Origin: an uncultured Carboxylicivirga sp.
GTDB taxonomy: Bacteria > Bacteroidota > Bacteroidia > Bacteroidales > Marinilabiliaceae
Assembly (NCBI RefSeq): GCF_963674565.1
Contig: NZ_OY771430.1
Span: 310,001 to 374,000 of the forward strand
Length of the DNA stretch: 64,000 nucleotides
Direction of reading: 5' to 3'
Shown: positions 39,932 to 48,575 of the stretch, in pieces
Position numbering within the stretch: position 1 is the stretch's first letter
Layout: every line of letters starts with the position of its first letter
Position numbers and translations under genes: made by a program
The notes under the pieces: generated by a model
Database searches by the model: none
What the model saw: only the letters and a program-made list of their open reading frames with translations
What the model was told of the DNA's origin: nothing

Positions 39932-41764
39932 TTATCTGGTGTATTGACAACATTCCGGAAGACTGTTATAAACATCATCAGATGCTTTTGTCATTTCGGT
40001 ATCATGACCAACCGCAGCAATAGCTTTGTGCACGGTATGAATGTTCAATGATGGGATACCTTCAATAGATATCATCTTGGTTTCTTCATTCCACTCAGCA
40101 CTATTAACGCCTTCGACTTTAGAGGCTGCTTCTTCAATTCGATCTTTACACATTCCACAATTGCCAAACACTTTAAAAGTAAAGGTCTGACTTTGGGTAT
40201 TTGCTTTATCAAAATAGTTACGATCATAATGGCAACATTCAGGTAGTTTCTTGTACACATCTGCAGATGCCTTCTCTAGTTCAGTATCATATCCGGCAGC
40301 TGCTATGGCCTTGTGAATAGTCACGAGATCTGTTTCATTAGCCATGTAGCTCACATTAAAAACCTTTGTTTCCTTATTCCATTCAGCAAGATGAACGCCT
40401 TTAACTCCTTTGGCAGCAGTCTCAATGGTTTCTTTGCACATACCACAATCACCAGCTACCTGAAATGAATCTTTCTTCATTTTCATGCTCATATCCATGT
40501 GGTGCATATCGCTTTTGGAAGAATTCATCATGCTTTGTTTTCCTTCTAATTGTGCCGCGGCATCAATTTTAAATACTCCGTTGGCAGCAATTACTTCACC
40601 TTCTTCAAGACCATCAGCTACCACATACGAATCATCAGCTTCGGGCCCCAATACAATTTCACGATTAAGAAAAGTAGGTTGTTCCCGTTCTTCTACCTTT
40701 ACATATACAACTGCTCTTTTACCCGTCCAAAGCACTGCCGATTTAGGAATGATTAATGCATCATCCTTCGATAATTTTGATTCGACATAAGCGGTGACAA
40801 ACATTCCGGGTTTTAAATTACCGTCCGAATTATTCACTTCTGCTCTTACATTGGCCACCCTTGTTTGCGGATTCAAAATAGGATCGATAAAACTCACATT
40901 TGCCTCAAAGGTTTTACCTGGTTGCGACTTAGTGTTGAAACTGATCTGATCACCTTGTGCAATCCATGCCAGATCTGTTTCATATGCATCCAGTTGAATC
41001 CAAACCTTACTAAGGTCGGTAATCTGAAACATATCGGTTCCTTCTTTCACATAATCGCCCTGTGCAACATTTCGTGACGTGACAGTGCCGCTTACAGGCG
41101 AAAGAATATTAAAATGAATAATTGGATCACTGGCATTTTCAATCTCACTGATTTGTTGAGGTGTTAAATCCCATGCGGATAACTTGGCTTTGGCAGCTCT
41201 GTATAACGCCGGATTGGTTTCCTTTAATGCAGCGGCTTCTATCAGTTCTCGTTGAGCGCTCACTAATTCTGGTGAATAGATAGTAGCCAAAGCTTGTCCT
41301 TTACGTACATTTTGCCCGGTAAAATTGATGTTCAGCTTTTCAATTCTTCCACTAAAACGAGCGGTAAGCTGAGCAATTTTTCTTTCGTCAGGTTCAATCT
41401 TTCCTTGCAAATATTCTTTTCTGATGGCTTGTTTTTTTACCACTTTTACCGTTTGAATATCGGCCAGTTTAATAGCAGCCTCGCTCATTGCAATTTCATC
41501 CGGATTGGCATCATCACTGCCTTGCATCGATTTTAATGGAATCAGATCCATTCCACAAATGGGGCATGAACCTGGTTCTTCCTGTTTAATCTGTGGATGC
41601 ATTGAGCATGTCCATGTAGTTGATTCTTCAGCATGATTGTGTTGATGTTGCTGCGTTTCTTCTGAATGAGTTGGTTTTATCATCCAGCCAATAAGCAGGC
41701 CGGCCAACAAAGTGATGAGTACCTCTTTGTAATTCGATTTTATATATTGAATTATTTTTTTCAT
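39932..41764 (-). CDS. CusB-like RND periplasmic adaptor with metal-binding domains at both ends
   Basis: The 610-residue protein has an N-terminal anchor (about 14-30), then a heavy-metal-binding domain (TWTCSMHPQIKQEEPGSCPICGM, about 50-75). The CusB core follows: KLNINFTGQNVRKGQALATIYSPELVSAQRELIEAA, coiled-coil, and SPVSGTVTSRNVAQGDYVKEGTDMF. A Met/His-rich stretch (DMHHMDMSMKM, about 418-430) precedes two HMA-like modules at 433-515 and 527-610, each with GxCGMCK and a terminal LPECC-Y-R tail. The added domains should bind Cu(I)/Ag(I) and pass it to the pump. It starts 6 bases after the TolC gene. Confidence 0.92.
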   Translation of the reverse strand: MKKIIQYIKSNYKEVLITLLAGLLIGWMIKPTHSEETQQHQHNHAEESTTWTCSMHPQIKQEEPGSCPICGMDLIPLKSMQGSDDANPDEIAMSEAAIKLADIQTVKVVKKQAIRKEYLQGKIEPDERKIAQLTARFSGRIEKLNINFTGQNVRKGQALATIYSPELVSAQRELIEAAALKETNPALYRAAKAKLSAWDLTPQQISEIENASDPIIHFNILSPVSGTVTSRNVAQGDYVKEGTDMFQITDLSKVWIQLDAYETDLAWIAQGDQISFNTKSQPGKTFEANVSFIDPILNPQTRVANVRAEVNNSDGNLKPGMFVTAYVESKLSKDDALIIPKSAVLWTGKRAVVYVKVEEREQPTFLNREIVLGPEADDSYVVADGLEEGEVIAANGVFKIDAAAQLEGKQSMMNSSKSDMHHMDMSMKMKKDSFQVAGDCGMCKETIETAAKGVKGVHLAEWNKETKVFNVSYMANETDLVTIHKAIAAAGYDTELEKASADVYKKLPECCHYDRNYFDKANTQSQTFTFKVFGNCGMCKDRIEEAASKVEGVNSAEWNEETKMISIEGIPSLNIHTVHKAIAAVGHDTEMTKASDDVYNSLPECCQYTR

Positions 41765-41770
41765 GATTTC

Positions 41771-43030
41771 TTATTTTCCTATTAAATAGTTGATAAAAGC
41801 AATGGAGGCCAGTTTGTCTGTTATGGCTTTTTCCAGTTCCAGCTGATATTTCAACATGCGTTTTTGCATCCGAAGCATCTCTTCAAAATTGCTGTTTTGA
41901 TTGGCATACTCGGTTTCAATAATTCGCAAGGATTTGGATGACAGTAATAACTGCTTTTTAAAAAGCGTTAATCGACGCTCAGCATCGGTCATTTCGTTAT
42001 AACTTTTCTCCAGAATATTTTCCAGAAAATTGATCTGATTACTTTTGTTGTTAGTTACTGACTCTTGCTCGTAAATCACTTCCTGCACCATACTCTTATA
42101 TTTTTTTCGATACAGTGGAATGCTAAAACCAATCTTAGGAAATAGTATTGCATCCTTTCCTGAAAGATTATTTTCACCTTTACCTATAAAAGTATAGTCG
42201 ATGCCAATATTAAAATTTGGACCACCAGCTTTTTGTGCTGCTTCTTTTTGATAATCAAGTGCAGATGTTTTTAAATCCATCGAAATTAAAACATGGTTTT
42301 TTGCCTTGATGGAATCCATTATAGCTTCTTTACTCAATAATAAATCAGTTGAAATAATGGTATCACCAACTGAAATCTCGGAAGTGGTACCAATCAGGTT
42401 CTTGAAATTGGTTGTCAATAATGATTGAGCATCTTTCAATTGAGCCAATTCATTTTCGAGGTCATTAACTTCCATTTCAATTCGGTATTGATCAGCAGCT
42501 GATACCTTACCGGCTTCCACTTTAGCCGTAGCTACACGTTGAAAGGATTGCAGAATAGTCATATTCTCCCGGGTGATATCTATGGCCTTTTTATTGAAAT
42601 AAATATTGTACCAGTTGGCTCTTACTTCCTGAAATAACTTTGATTTTTGTTGTTCAAACATTTCATATTGAGCCTTTGCATTAGTGATGGCAGCATTTTC
42701 TCGTGCCTGCAAAGTTCCAAACCAAGGAAACATCTGGGATGCCGATATTTTAAACTCCTGTGGACCAACACGAGTTTCAACAGGTTGAATAAAATAGGCA
42801 AAAGCGATCTGAGGATCGGGCAAGGCAGATACCTGAGGAGCTTTTTCCAATGCAGCCATATACTTATTAAATGCCGCCTTCAACGCTGGATTGTTATCGG
42901 CTGCCATTGTCAGGTAATGATCCAGATTGTCCTGAGCCTGAATATTACTGCCTGTCCAAGCAAACAGAACCAAAAGAATGCTCAAAGCACTTTTTGCCAT
43001 TGTTTGATATCGTGATTTATTTAGTTTCAT
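41771..43030 (-). CDS. TolC-family outer-membrane protein of the Cus-type efflux system
   Basis: The 419-residue protein has a leader (cleavage near SNIQAQ, residue 32). The DHYLTMAADNNPALKAAFNKYMAALEKAPQVSALPDPQIAFAYF region and long coiled-coil repeats (about 150-240 and 325-415) fit the CusC/TolC fold. The start overlaps the end of the RND pump gene by 14 bases, so the two are translationally coupled. It is the outer-membrane duct of the pump. Confidence 0.9.
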   Translation of the reverse strand: MKLNKSRYQTMAKSALSILLVLFAWTGSNIQAQDNLDHYLTMAADNNPALKAAFNKYMAALEKAPQVSALPDPQIAFAYFIQPVETRVGPQEFKISASQMFPWFGTLQARENAAITNAKAQYEMFEQQKSKLFQEVRANWYNIYFNKKAIDITRENMTILQSFQRVATAKVEAGKVSAADQYRIEMEVNDLENELAQLKDAQSLLTTNFKNLIGTTSEISVGDTIISTDLLLSKEAIMDSIKAKNHVLISMDLKTSALDYQKEAAQKAGGPNFNIGIDYTFIGKGENNLSGKDAILFPKIGFSIPLYRKKYKSMVQEVIYEQESVTNNKSNQINFLENILEKSYNEMTDAERRLTLFKKQLLLSSKSLRIIETEYANQNSNFEEMLRMQKRMLKYQLELEKAITDKLASIAFINYLIGK

Positions 43031-46000
43031 GGTTTTCTCCTTTCATCGTTTTAGATTTCCATAAATAATACAGAACCGGAACCACAAACATGGTTATTAC
43101 TTCGATGGTCATACCACCGAATAACGGAATGGCCATTGGTACCATTATGTCGGAGCCCTTACCGGTTGAGGTAAGTACCGGCAGTAGTGCAATAATAGTG
43201 GTGGCAGTGGTCATAATAGCCGGACGAACACGTTTGGATCCCGCTTCAAGAATCACTTTCTTCAAATCGGATTTGTTTTGAGGATTGTGTTTCTCTATCA
43301 ATTGCTGAATGTAAGTGCTTATTAACACACCATCGTCGGTGGCCACCCCAAACAATGCAATAAAACCAACCCAAACTGCCACACTCAGATTGATGGGCGT
43401 TATCTGGAATAGATCCCTTAGGTTAATACCAGCTATTGTGGCATCCATAAACCAGGGTTGTGCATATAACCAAAGCATGATAAAACCACCCGAGAATGCA
43501 ACTATAATTCCTGAAAAAATCAGCGCTGTTGACACTACAGATCGGAATTGAAAATACAGAATCAGGAAGATGATGATTAGCGAAATGGGTATCACCAAAC
43601 TTAGGCGCTTGGTAGCTCTTATCTGATTTTCATAATTACCTGTGAATTTATAATTGACACCTGCCGGTAATTCAAAATTACCCTCTGCAATTTGGTTTTT
43701 GAGATAAGACTGAGCTTGTTCAACCACATCTACCTCGGCAAAACCATCTTTCTTATCAAAGATGACGTACCCTACTAAAAAGGTATCTTCACTTTTAATC
43801 ATCTGTGGCCCTCTGGTATACTGGATATCTACTAACTCACCCAGTGGCACCTGAGCTCCGTTATTTACCGGTATCAGAATACTTTTCAGATCTTCGGGGT
43901 TATCACGGAACTCTCTTGCATAACGGAGTCGAACAGGATAACGTTCGCGACCTTCCACTGTGGTAGTTAATGGCATTCCGCCAATTGCACTACCTATTAC
44001 CATTTGAAGCTGACTAATGCTCATGCCGTATCTGGCAATGGCATCCCTGTCTATCTTCATTTCCAGATATGGCTTACCAACCACGCGATCGGCAAAAACC
44101 GACTGCGGATTTACCCCTTCAACATTCTTAAGAAGACTTTCCAGTTTCAAACCTGTTTGTTCAATGCTTTCCAGACTTGGTCCAAAAACCTTGATTCCCA
44201 TAGGAGCTCGCATTCCGGTTTGTAACATCACCAAACGTGTTGAGATGGGTTGTAACTTGGGAGCTGATGTCAATCCCGGAATCTGACTTTTTGATATGAT
44301 TTCATTCCAGATATCATCAGGAGATTTAATTTCATCGCGCCATTGTCTGAAATATTCACCATTTTTATCGGTGATCAGATAATCAGCTATTTTAGTTTCT
44401 ATTCGTTTTACTACTTTTTCTGATAAAGAAGCTTTCTTCCACTCATCATTAATTAATGATTCAATCTTATGGCTATCCTTATCATATCTGTATTGTGAGT
44501 CTTTCCCCAGTTGTTTCAGATTTAAAAGATATTTTTCATCCTTATCAACCTTGTATCGCTCGCGATGACCCTTGTCGTTCAGAATATATTCTGATTTGTA
44601 ATTGATTACATTCTCATACATGGAAGTTGGGGCAGGGTCGAGGGCTGAGTTAACACGTCCCCATTTACCCACTACTGATTCAACTTCGGGAATGGAACTA
44701 ACTCTTTGATCGAGCAACCGAATTACATCCAGATTCTCAGCAATGCCTGAATGAGGCATGGTTGTTGGCATTAATAAGAATGAACCTTCATCCAGCGTAG
44801 GCATAAACTCTTTACCAATTCCAGGAAATTCTTCACTTAAAGAAATGTAAGCACCGGTGTTTTTAATGAATTTAGGCATAAAACCAAATACTTTACCAAA
44901 GCCTTGCCATACCATCAGGCCAAATAAAATAATCAGTATAGGAACGGAAATGAAGGTGGCAATATGATTCAAACACCAGTTTAGAATGCTCTCGTAATAA
45001 TAGATTACCAGCGATAAAGCTCCCAGAACCACAGAAACAATTAATATCACAAACAGGAAGTTTGCAAAGGTCGAATTCTGCGCACCTAATGGCATCCATA
45101 TCTTTGTCAGGAAGAACACAACTACTACCAAACTGATGGCAATGTTTACAAAATTGCCCCATCGTTCATAAGTGGTTGGTTTTAATTCGGATAACAAGCC
45201 ATTAATGCCAAAAGCAGAAATGGCCAAGGCAATCAAATTACCAGATATTACTGCCATTATGATCCCGGCCGCTATTAAAGCAATGTTGACAAAAGTTTTA
45301 TATTTCTTTTTATCAGTTTTTAGGGAAAAAACCAGGTTTGCAAGACTTGGAATAATAATCAATCCTACCACAAGTGCCGACAACATGGTGAACGACTTGG
45401 TGTATGCCAACGGTTTGAATAATTTTCCTTCGGCAGCCTCCATGGCAAATACCGGTAAAAAGCTAATTACAGTGGTGGCCAGTGCGGTAATAACAGCTCC
45501 GGCTACCTCTGTGGTGGCAACGTAAATTACCTGACGGAGTTGTTTTCCCTTTGCCCCTTTATTTTCAGGTAAATCAAGATGTCTTATAATATTTTCGACA
45601 AAGACGACGCCGACGTCAACCATTACACCAATGGCAATAGCAATACCCGATAATGCCACAATATTGGCATCAACACCAAAGTGCCTCATGGTAATAAATG
45701 TGATAAGAACGCCCAACGGCAGTAAGCTGGATATTAATAAGGAAGCCCTGAGGTTGAAGACCAGCACTATCACAACCAGTATACTGATTAGTAATTCAAG
45801 ACTGATGGCTTCTTCCAGTGTACCCAGTGTTTCCTTGATTAAACCCGTACGATCATAGAAGGGAACCAGTGTTACCTTTGAAACTGTTCCGTCATCCAAT
45901 GTTTTAGATGGAAGTCCGGGAGCGATTTCGGCTATTCTTTCTTTTAGGTTATCAATGGTTTTCATAGGGTTGGCTCCGTATCGTGCAACCACTACACCAC

Positions 46001-46904
46001 CAACAGCCTCAGCACCGTCTTTATCCAATCCTCCACGTCTAGTTGCTGGACCGAGATTGATTTTTGCAACGTCTTTTAATTTTACCGGAACATGATTTCT
46101 AACCGTTACTACACTGTTTTCAAGATCTTCAATATTTTTAATGTAACCTATGGCTCGCACCAGATACTCGGCCCGGTTCACTTCAAGAGTACGTGCACCA
46201 ATATCAAGATTACTGTTTTTTACAGCTGCAATTATTTGCGACAGATTAACACCATAGCCCTTCATTGCGAAAGGATCAACATCCACCTGATATTCTTTAA
46301 TAAAACCTCCTATGGATGCTACTTCGGCAACACCTTCGGCAGATGATAAGGAATATCTTACATAGTAGTCCTGAATAGTTCTTAATTCGTGAGGATCCCA
46401 GCCTCCAACAGGATTACCTTGCCCATCACGACCTTCCAAAGTATACCAGTAAATCTGACCTAAGGCAGTGGCATCTGGCCCTAAAGCCGGAGCTACTCCA
46501 TCAGGCAGTGTGCCGGCAGGTAAGGAATTTATCTTTTCTAATATTCGTGTTCGGCTCCAGTAGAACTCAACATCTTCATCAAAAATAATATAGATGCTCG
46601 ACAGTCCGAAAATGGAGTTACTTCTAATGGTTTTAACACCGGGCATTCCCAAAAGTGCAGATGTTAAGGGATATGATATTTGATCGTCTATATCCTGTGG
46701 TGATCTACCTGCCCACTCAGTGTAAACTATTTGCTGGTTTTCGCCAATGTCGGGAATCGCATCAACGGGTACCGGATCACTTGGTAAAAAGCCAGTATTC
46801 CAACCAAAGGGAGAAGTGATGATTCCCCAGCTGATAAATACAACTATTACCAGGAATGTTACCAGCTTATTTTCCAGAAAAAAGCGGATAATTTTATTAA
46901 GCAT
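43017..46904 (-). CDS. CusA/CzcA-family heavy-metal RND efflux pump
   Basis: The 1295-residue inner-membrane pump has family signatures including DIGENQQIVYTEWAGRSPQDIDDQ, PLTSALLGMPGVKTIRS, GIAIAIGVMVDVGVVFVENI (helix 4 with the proton-relay Asp) and ATDDGVLISTYIQQLIEKHN. It is longer than the usual 1030-1050 residues. The extra length lies in a hydrophobic stretch with additional membrane segments after about residue 530, and in a charged soluble insertion near 790-875. The Met-rich LVMLQTGMRAPMGIKV segment fits Cu(I)/Ag(I) transport. It is the first gene of the efflux operon. Confidence 0.92.
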   Translation of the reverse strand: MLNKIIRFFLENKLVTFLVIVVFISWGIITSPFGWNTGFLPSDPVPVDAIPDIGENQQIVYTEWAGRSPQDIDDQISYPLTSALLGMPGVKTIRSNSIFGLSSIYIIFDEDVEFYWSRTRILEKINSLPAGTLPDGVAPALGPDATALGQIYWYTLEGRDGQGNPVGGWDPHELRTIQDYYVRYSLSSAEGVAEVASIGGFIKEYQVDVDPFAMKGYGVNLSQIIAAVKNSNLDIGARTLEVNRAEYLVRAIGYIKNIEDLENSVVTVRNHVPVKLKDVAKINLGPATRRGGLDKDGAEAVGGVVVARYGANPMKTIDNLKERIAEIAPGLPSKTLDDGTVSKVTLVPFYDRTGLIKETLGTLEEAISLELLISILVVIVLVFNLRASLLISSLLPLGVLITFITMRHFGVDANIVALSGIAIAIGVMVDVGVVFVENIIRHLDLPENKGAKGKQLRQVIYVATTEVAGAVITALATTVISFLPVFAMEAAEGKLFKPLAYTKSFTMLSALVVGLIIIPSLANLVFSLKTDKKKYKTFVNIALIAAGIIMAVISGNLIALAISAFGINGLLSELKPTTYERWGNFVNIAISLVVVVFFLTKIWMPLGAQNSTFANFLFVILIVSVVLGALSLVIYYYESILNWCLNHIATFISVPILIILFGLMVWQGFGKVFGFMPKFIKNTGAYISLSEEFPGIGKEFMPTLDEGSFLLMPTTMPHSGIAENLDVIRLLDQRVSSIPEVESVVGKWGRVNSALDPAPTSMYENVINYKSEYILNDKGHRERYKVDKDEKYLLNLKQLGKDSQYRYDKDSHKIESLINDEWKKASLSEKVVKRIETKIADYLITDKNGEYFRQWRDEIKSPDDIWNEIISKSQIPGLTSAPKLQPISTRLVMLQTGMRAPMGIKVFGPSLESIEQTGLKLESLLKNVEGVNPQSVFADRVVGKPYLEMKIDRDAIARYGMSISQLQMVIGSAIGGMPLTTTVEGRERYPVRLRYAREFRDNPEDLKSILIPVNNGAQVPLGELVDIQYTRGPQMIKSEDTFLVGYVIFDKKDGFAEVDVVEQAQSYLKNQIAEGNFELPAGVNYKFTGNYENQIRATKRLSLVIPISLIIIFLILYFQFRSVVSTALIFSGIIVAFSGGFIMLWLYAQPWFMDATIAGINLRDLFQITPINLSVAVWVGFIALFGVATDDGVLISTYIQQLIEKHNPQNKSDLKKVILEAGSKRVRPAIMTTATTIIALLPVLTSTGKGSDIMVPMAIPLFGGMTIEVITMFVVPVLYYLWKSKTMKGENHETK

Positions 46905-47045
46905 ATCAAAATGATAATATGGTTATTGAATTGATTTTAATGCGCAGACCATATAATAGAAAAAGTAAATCAATTATAAAGATCTAAATGTTATAAGATC
47001 TACTCAGAATACAATAGGTTGAGAATAAACTACTGCCTTCTGACT

Positions 47046-47063
47046 CCCCGATAGTTATCGGGG
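47046..47063. repeat. Dispersed-repeat-like palindrome CCCCGATA-GT-TATCGGGG
   Basis: The stem is 8 bp with a 2-base centre, between the HYC_CC_PP gene end (47083) and the start of the RND pump gene (46904). An imperfect relative occurs near 602-618. Such palindromes recur in Bacteroidota intergenic regions from memory; its role may be termination or nothing. Confidence 0.4.
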
Positions 47064-47082
47064 CAAACAAACTAATTAAATA

Positions 47083-47457
47083 TCAATTCAAATAAGATTG
47101 AAGAAAAGATAGGCGAATGCCAAGAGGAGGAGGTGGTGGAGAAGCTGTAATTTCAACGAAATCTTCTGTTTCATCCACAATTATATCAGAAAAAAGAAAG
47201 ATTACAGGAGCTATATAATTAAAAGGAACACTCAACTCCAAATCCATTACCATGGTGAAGTCATCTTCCACCTGAAAATGATGGGTTTCGTTATGGCAAC
47301 AATTTGAAGTTCCTTCGTTGCTACAGCAGCTCTTGGCTTCTTTGTTAATATTTATATCCACCAATCGCGTACCACAATAATGTTTTGATACAGTGAATCC
47401 CATGGTGGAAGTCATCAGTATCAATGTCATTAAAATATGTGCAATTTTTCGGATCAT
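47083..47457 (-). CDS. HYC_CC_PP-type small cysteine-rich protein
   Basis: I chose the ATG at 47457 (MIRKIAHILMTLILMTSTMGF); an upstream ATG at 47487 would put a promoter-like box inside the gene. The 124-residue product has a signal peptide or anchor, then KHYCGTRL, two CC pairs (KSCCSNE, SNCCHNE) with nearby His, and SPPPPPLGIRL at the C-terminus. The HYC, CC and PP motifs name this Bacteroidota family. Metal binding is likely from the residues and from its place directly upstream of the copper-type efflux genes. Function is unproven. Confidence 0.8.
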   Translation of the reverse strand: MIRKIAHILMTLILMTSTMGFTVSKHYCGTRLVDININKEAKSCCSNEGTSNCCHNETHHFQVEDDFTMVMDLELSVPFNYIAPVIFLFSDIIVDETEDFVEITASPPPPPLGIRLSFLQSYLN

Positions 47458-47474
47458 ACTAAATACTATTACTA

Positions 47475-47482
47475 CAAAGTTA
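47475..47482 (-). promoter_or_regulatory. Probable -7 box of the HYC_CC_PP gene
   Basis: Minus-strand TAACTTTG matches TAnnTTTG, 17 bases before the chosen start at 47457. A good -33 box is not seen. Confidence 0.4.
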
Positions 47483-47731
47483 AACATTGCAATTCTAAAA
47501 TGGTTTATCCAAGTCTGTTAAAGTATTGTTAATAGTTAACTAACTCGTTTTCAATTGGAGTTTTGTAGTCATTCAGAACTAGTGCAATGTTTACGCAGAT
47601 AAGGCAGATGGGGCATGTATTTATTGTAATCAATTGCACCAAATTTGCTATTTCAATGTGCATAAATGGTGTGAAATTGATGCCGGATTAAATCACTCTC
47701 AATAATTAAAAGTTAACTAAAATTTGACATT

Positions 47732-48157
47732 ATGAAAGCTAAATCATTACTGATGTTATGTGCTTTAATGTGCATTTCGTTCACTCAAATTAATGCTCAG
47801 GATAACTCAAAAGCCGCTGTTCAGGGTTGGATAGAAGGAACCTATTGGTCTCCTGTTTTTTGTGGAAGTGAAATGGTGGGCTTACTTCAGGGTGGTGCTA
47901 TCAGAGTACACTTTGTATACCGTTTTAAAGACGGAAATTTCTATAAAGAAATTGATCAGATAAAGGGAGAAGTAACAAGTGATAAAACAGGTGAGGCTTT
48001 TCAAATAAAGGAAATAGATAAGACATACAAAGAAGATGTGTGGTATATCACTTGGCATTACAACCTGATAGGTAATCAAGGGAGTCATTATATTGGTACT
48101 TTAACCTATAATTATTCAAATGGAGCAATAACCGTTGAAAATACAATTTGTAAGTAA
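47732..48157 (+). CDS. Secreted protein of unknown function
   Basis: The 141-residue protein has a signal peptide (MKAKSLLMLCALMCISFTQINAQ). The mature part has Trp/Tyr-rich beta strands (VQGWIEGTYWSPVFCGSEMVGLLQGGAIRVHFVYRF; DVWYITWHYNLIGNQGSHYIGTLTY) and two cysteines that could form a disulphide. No family is recognised. It is a single gene followed by a terminator at 48202-48233. Confidence 0.65.
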   Translation: MKAKSLLMLCALMCISFTQINAQDNSKAAVQGWIEGTYWSPVFCGSEMVGLLQGGAIRVHFVYRFKDGNFYKEIDQIKGEVTSDKTGEAFQIKEIDKTYKEDVWYITWHYNLIGNQGSHYIGTLTYNYSNGAITVENTICK

Positions 48158-48201
48158 TTTGATTTAATATCAAATTAAACAGGTTGATTTGATCCATTAT
48201 T

Positions 48202-48233
48202 AAACCCATCAGGCTAGTATGTTTGATGGGTTT
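48202..48233 (+). terminator. Terminator after the 47732 gene
   Basis: The 10-bp stem AAACCCATCA (48202-48211) pairs with TGATGGGTTT (48224-48233), followed by TTTT. It lies 44 bases beyond the stop codon. Confidence 0.8.
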
Positions 48234-48575
48234 TTTTAAAGGAAAAGATTAATTCTTGCTAAAATTATATTTCTTATAATAAAATTCAATCACCTCTAAA
48301 GGTTTGTAAATAAGTGAGATTAAATATTGAATATAAAATCTTAAAATATACTGTTACAATTATTAACAAATATTCATAAATAATTATACGTAGTTAATTG
48401 TTAAATCATTTAATTGATTGATAGTATATACATTGGCTATAAGATGTGTCATAAATAAATTAGTATAGCTTATTAAATCTATTATATACTATTATTTGTT
48501 AAAAGGGTGATGTATTGTATGCTATTATTCTTTTTACAAAACCATATTATAAAACACATTAATTAATAGACAGAA
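48234..48575. other. AT-rich leader region before the exporter operon
   Basis: The 342 bases are very AT-rich and have no recognisable gene. The promoter of the ABC exporter operon must lie here, but no exact TTTG-N19-TAnnTTTG was found. Confidence 0.4.
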
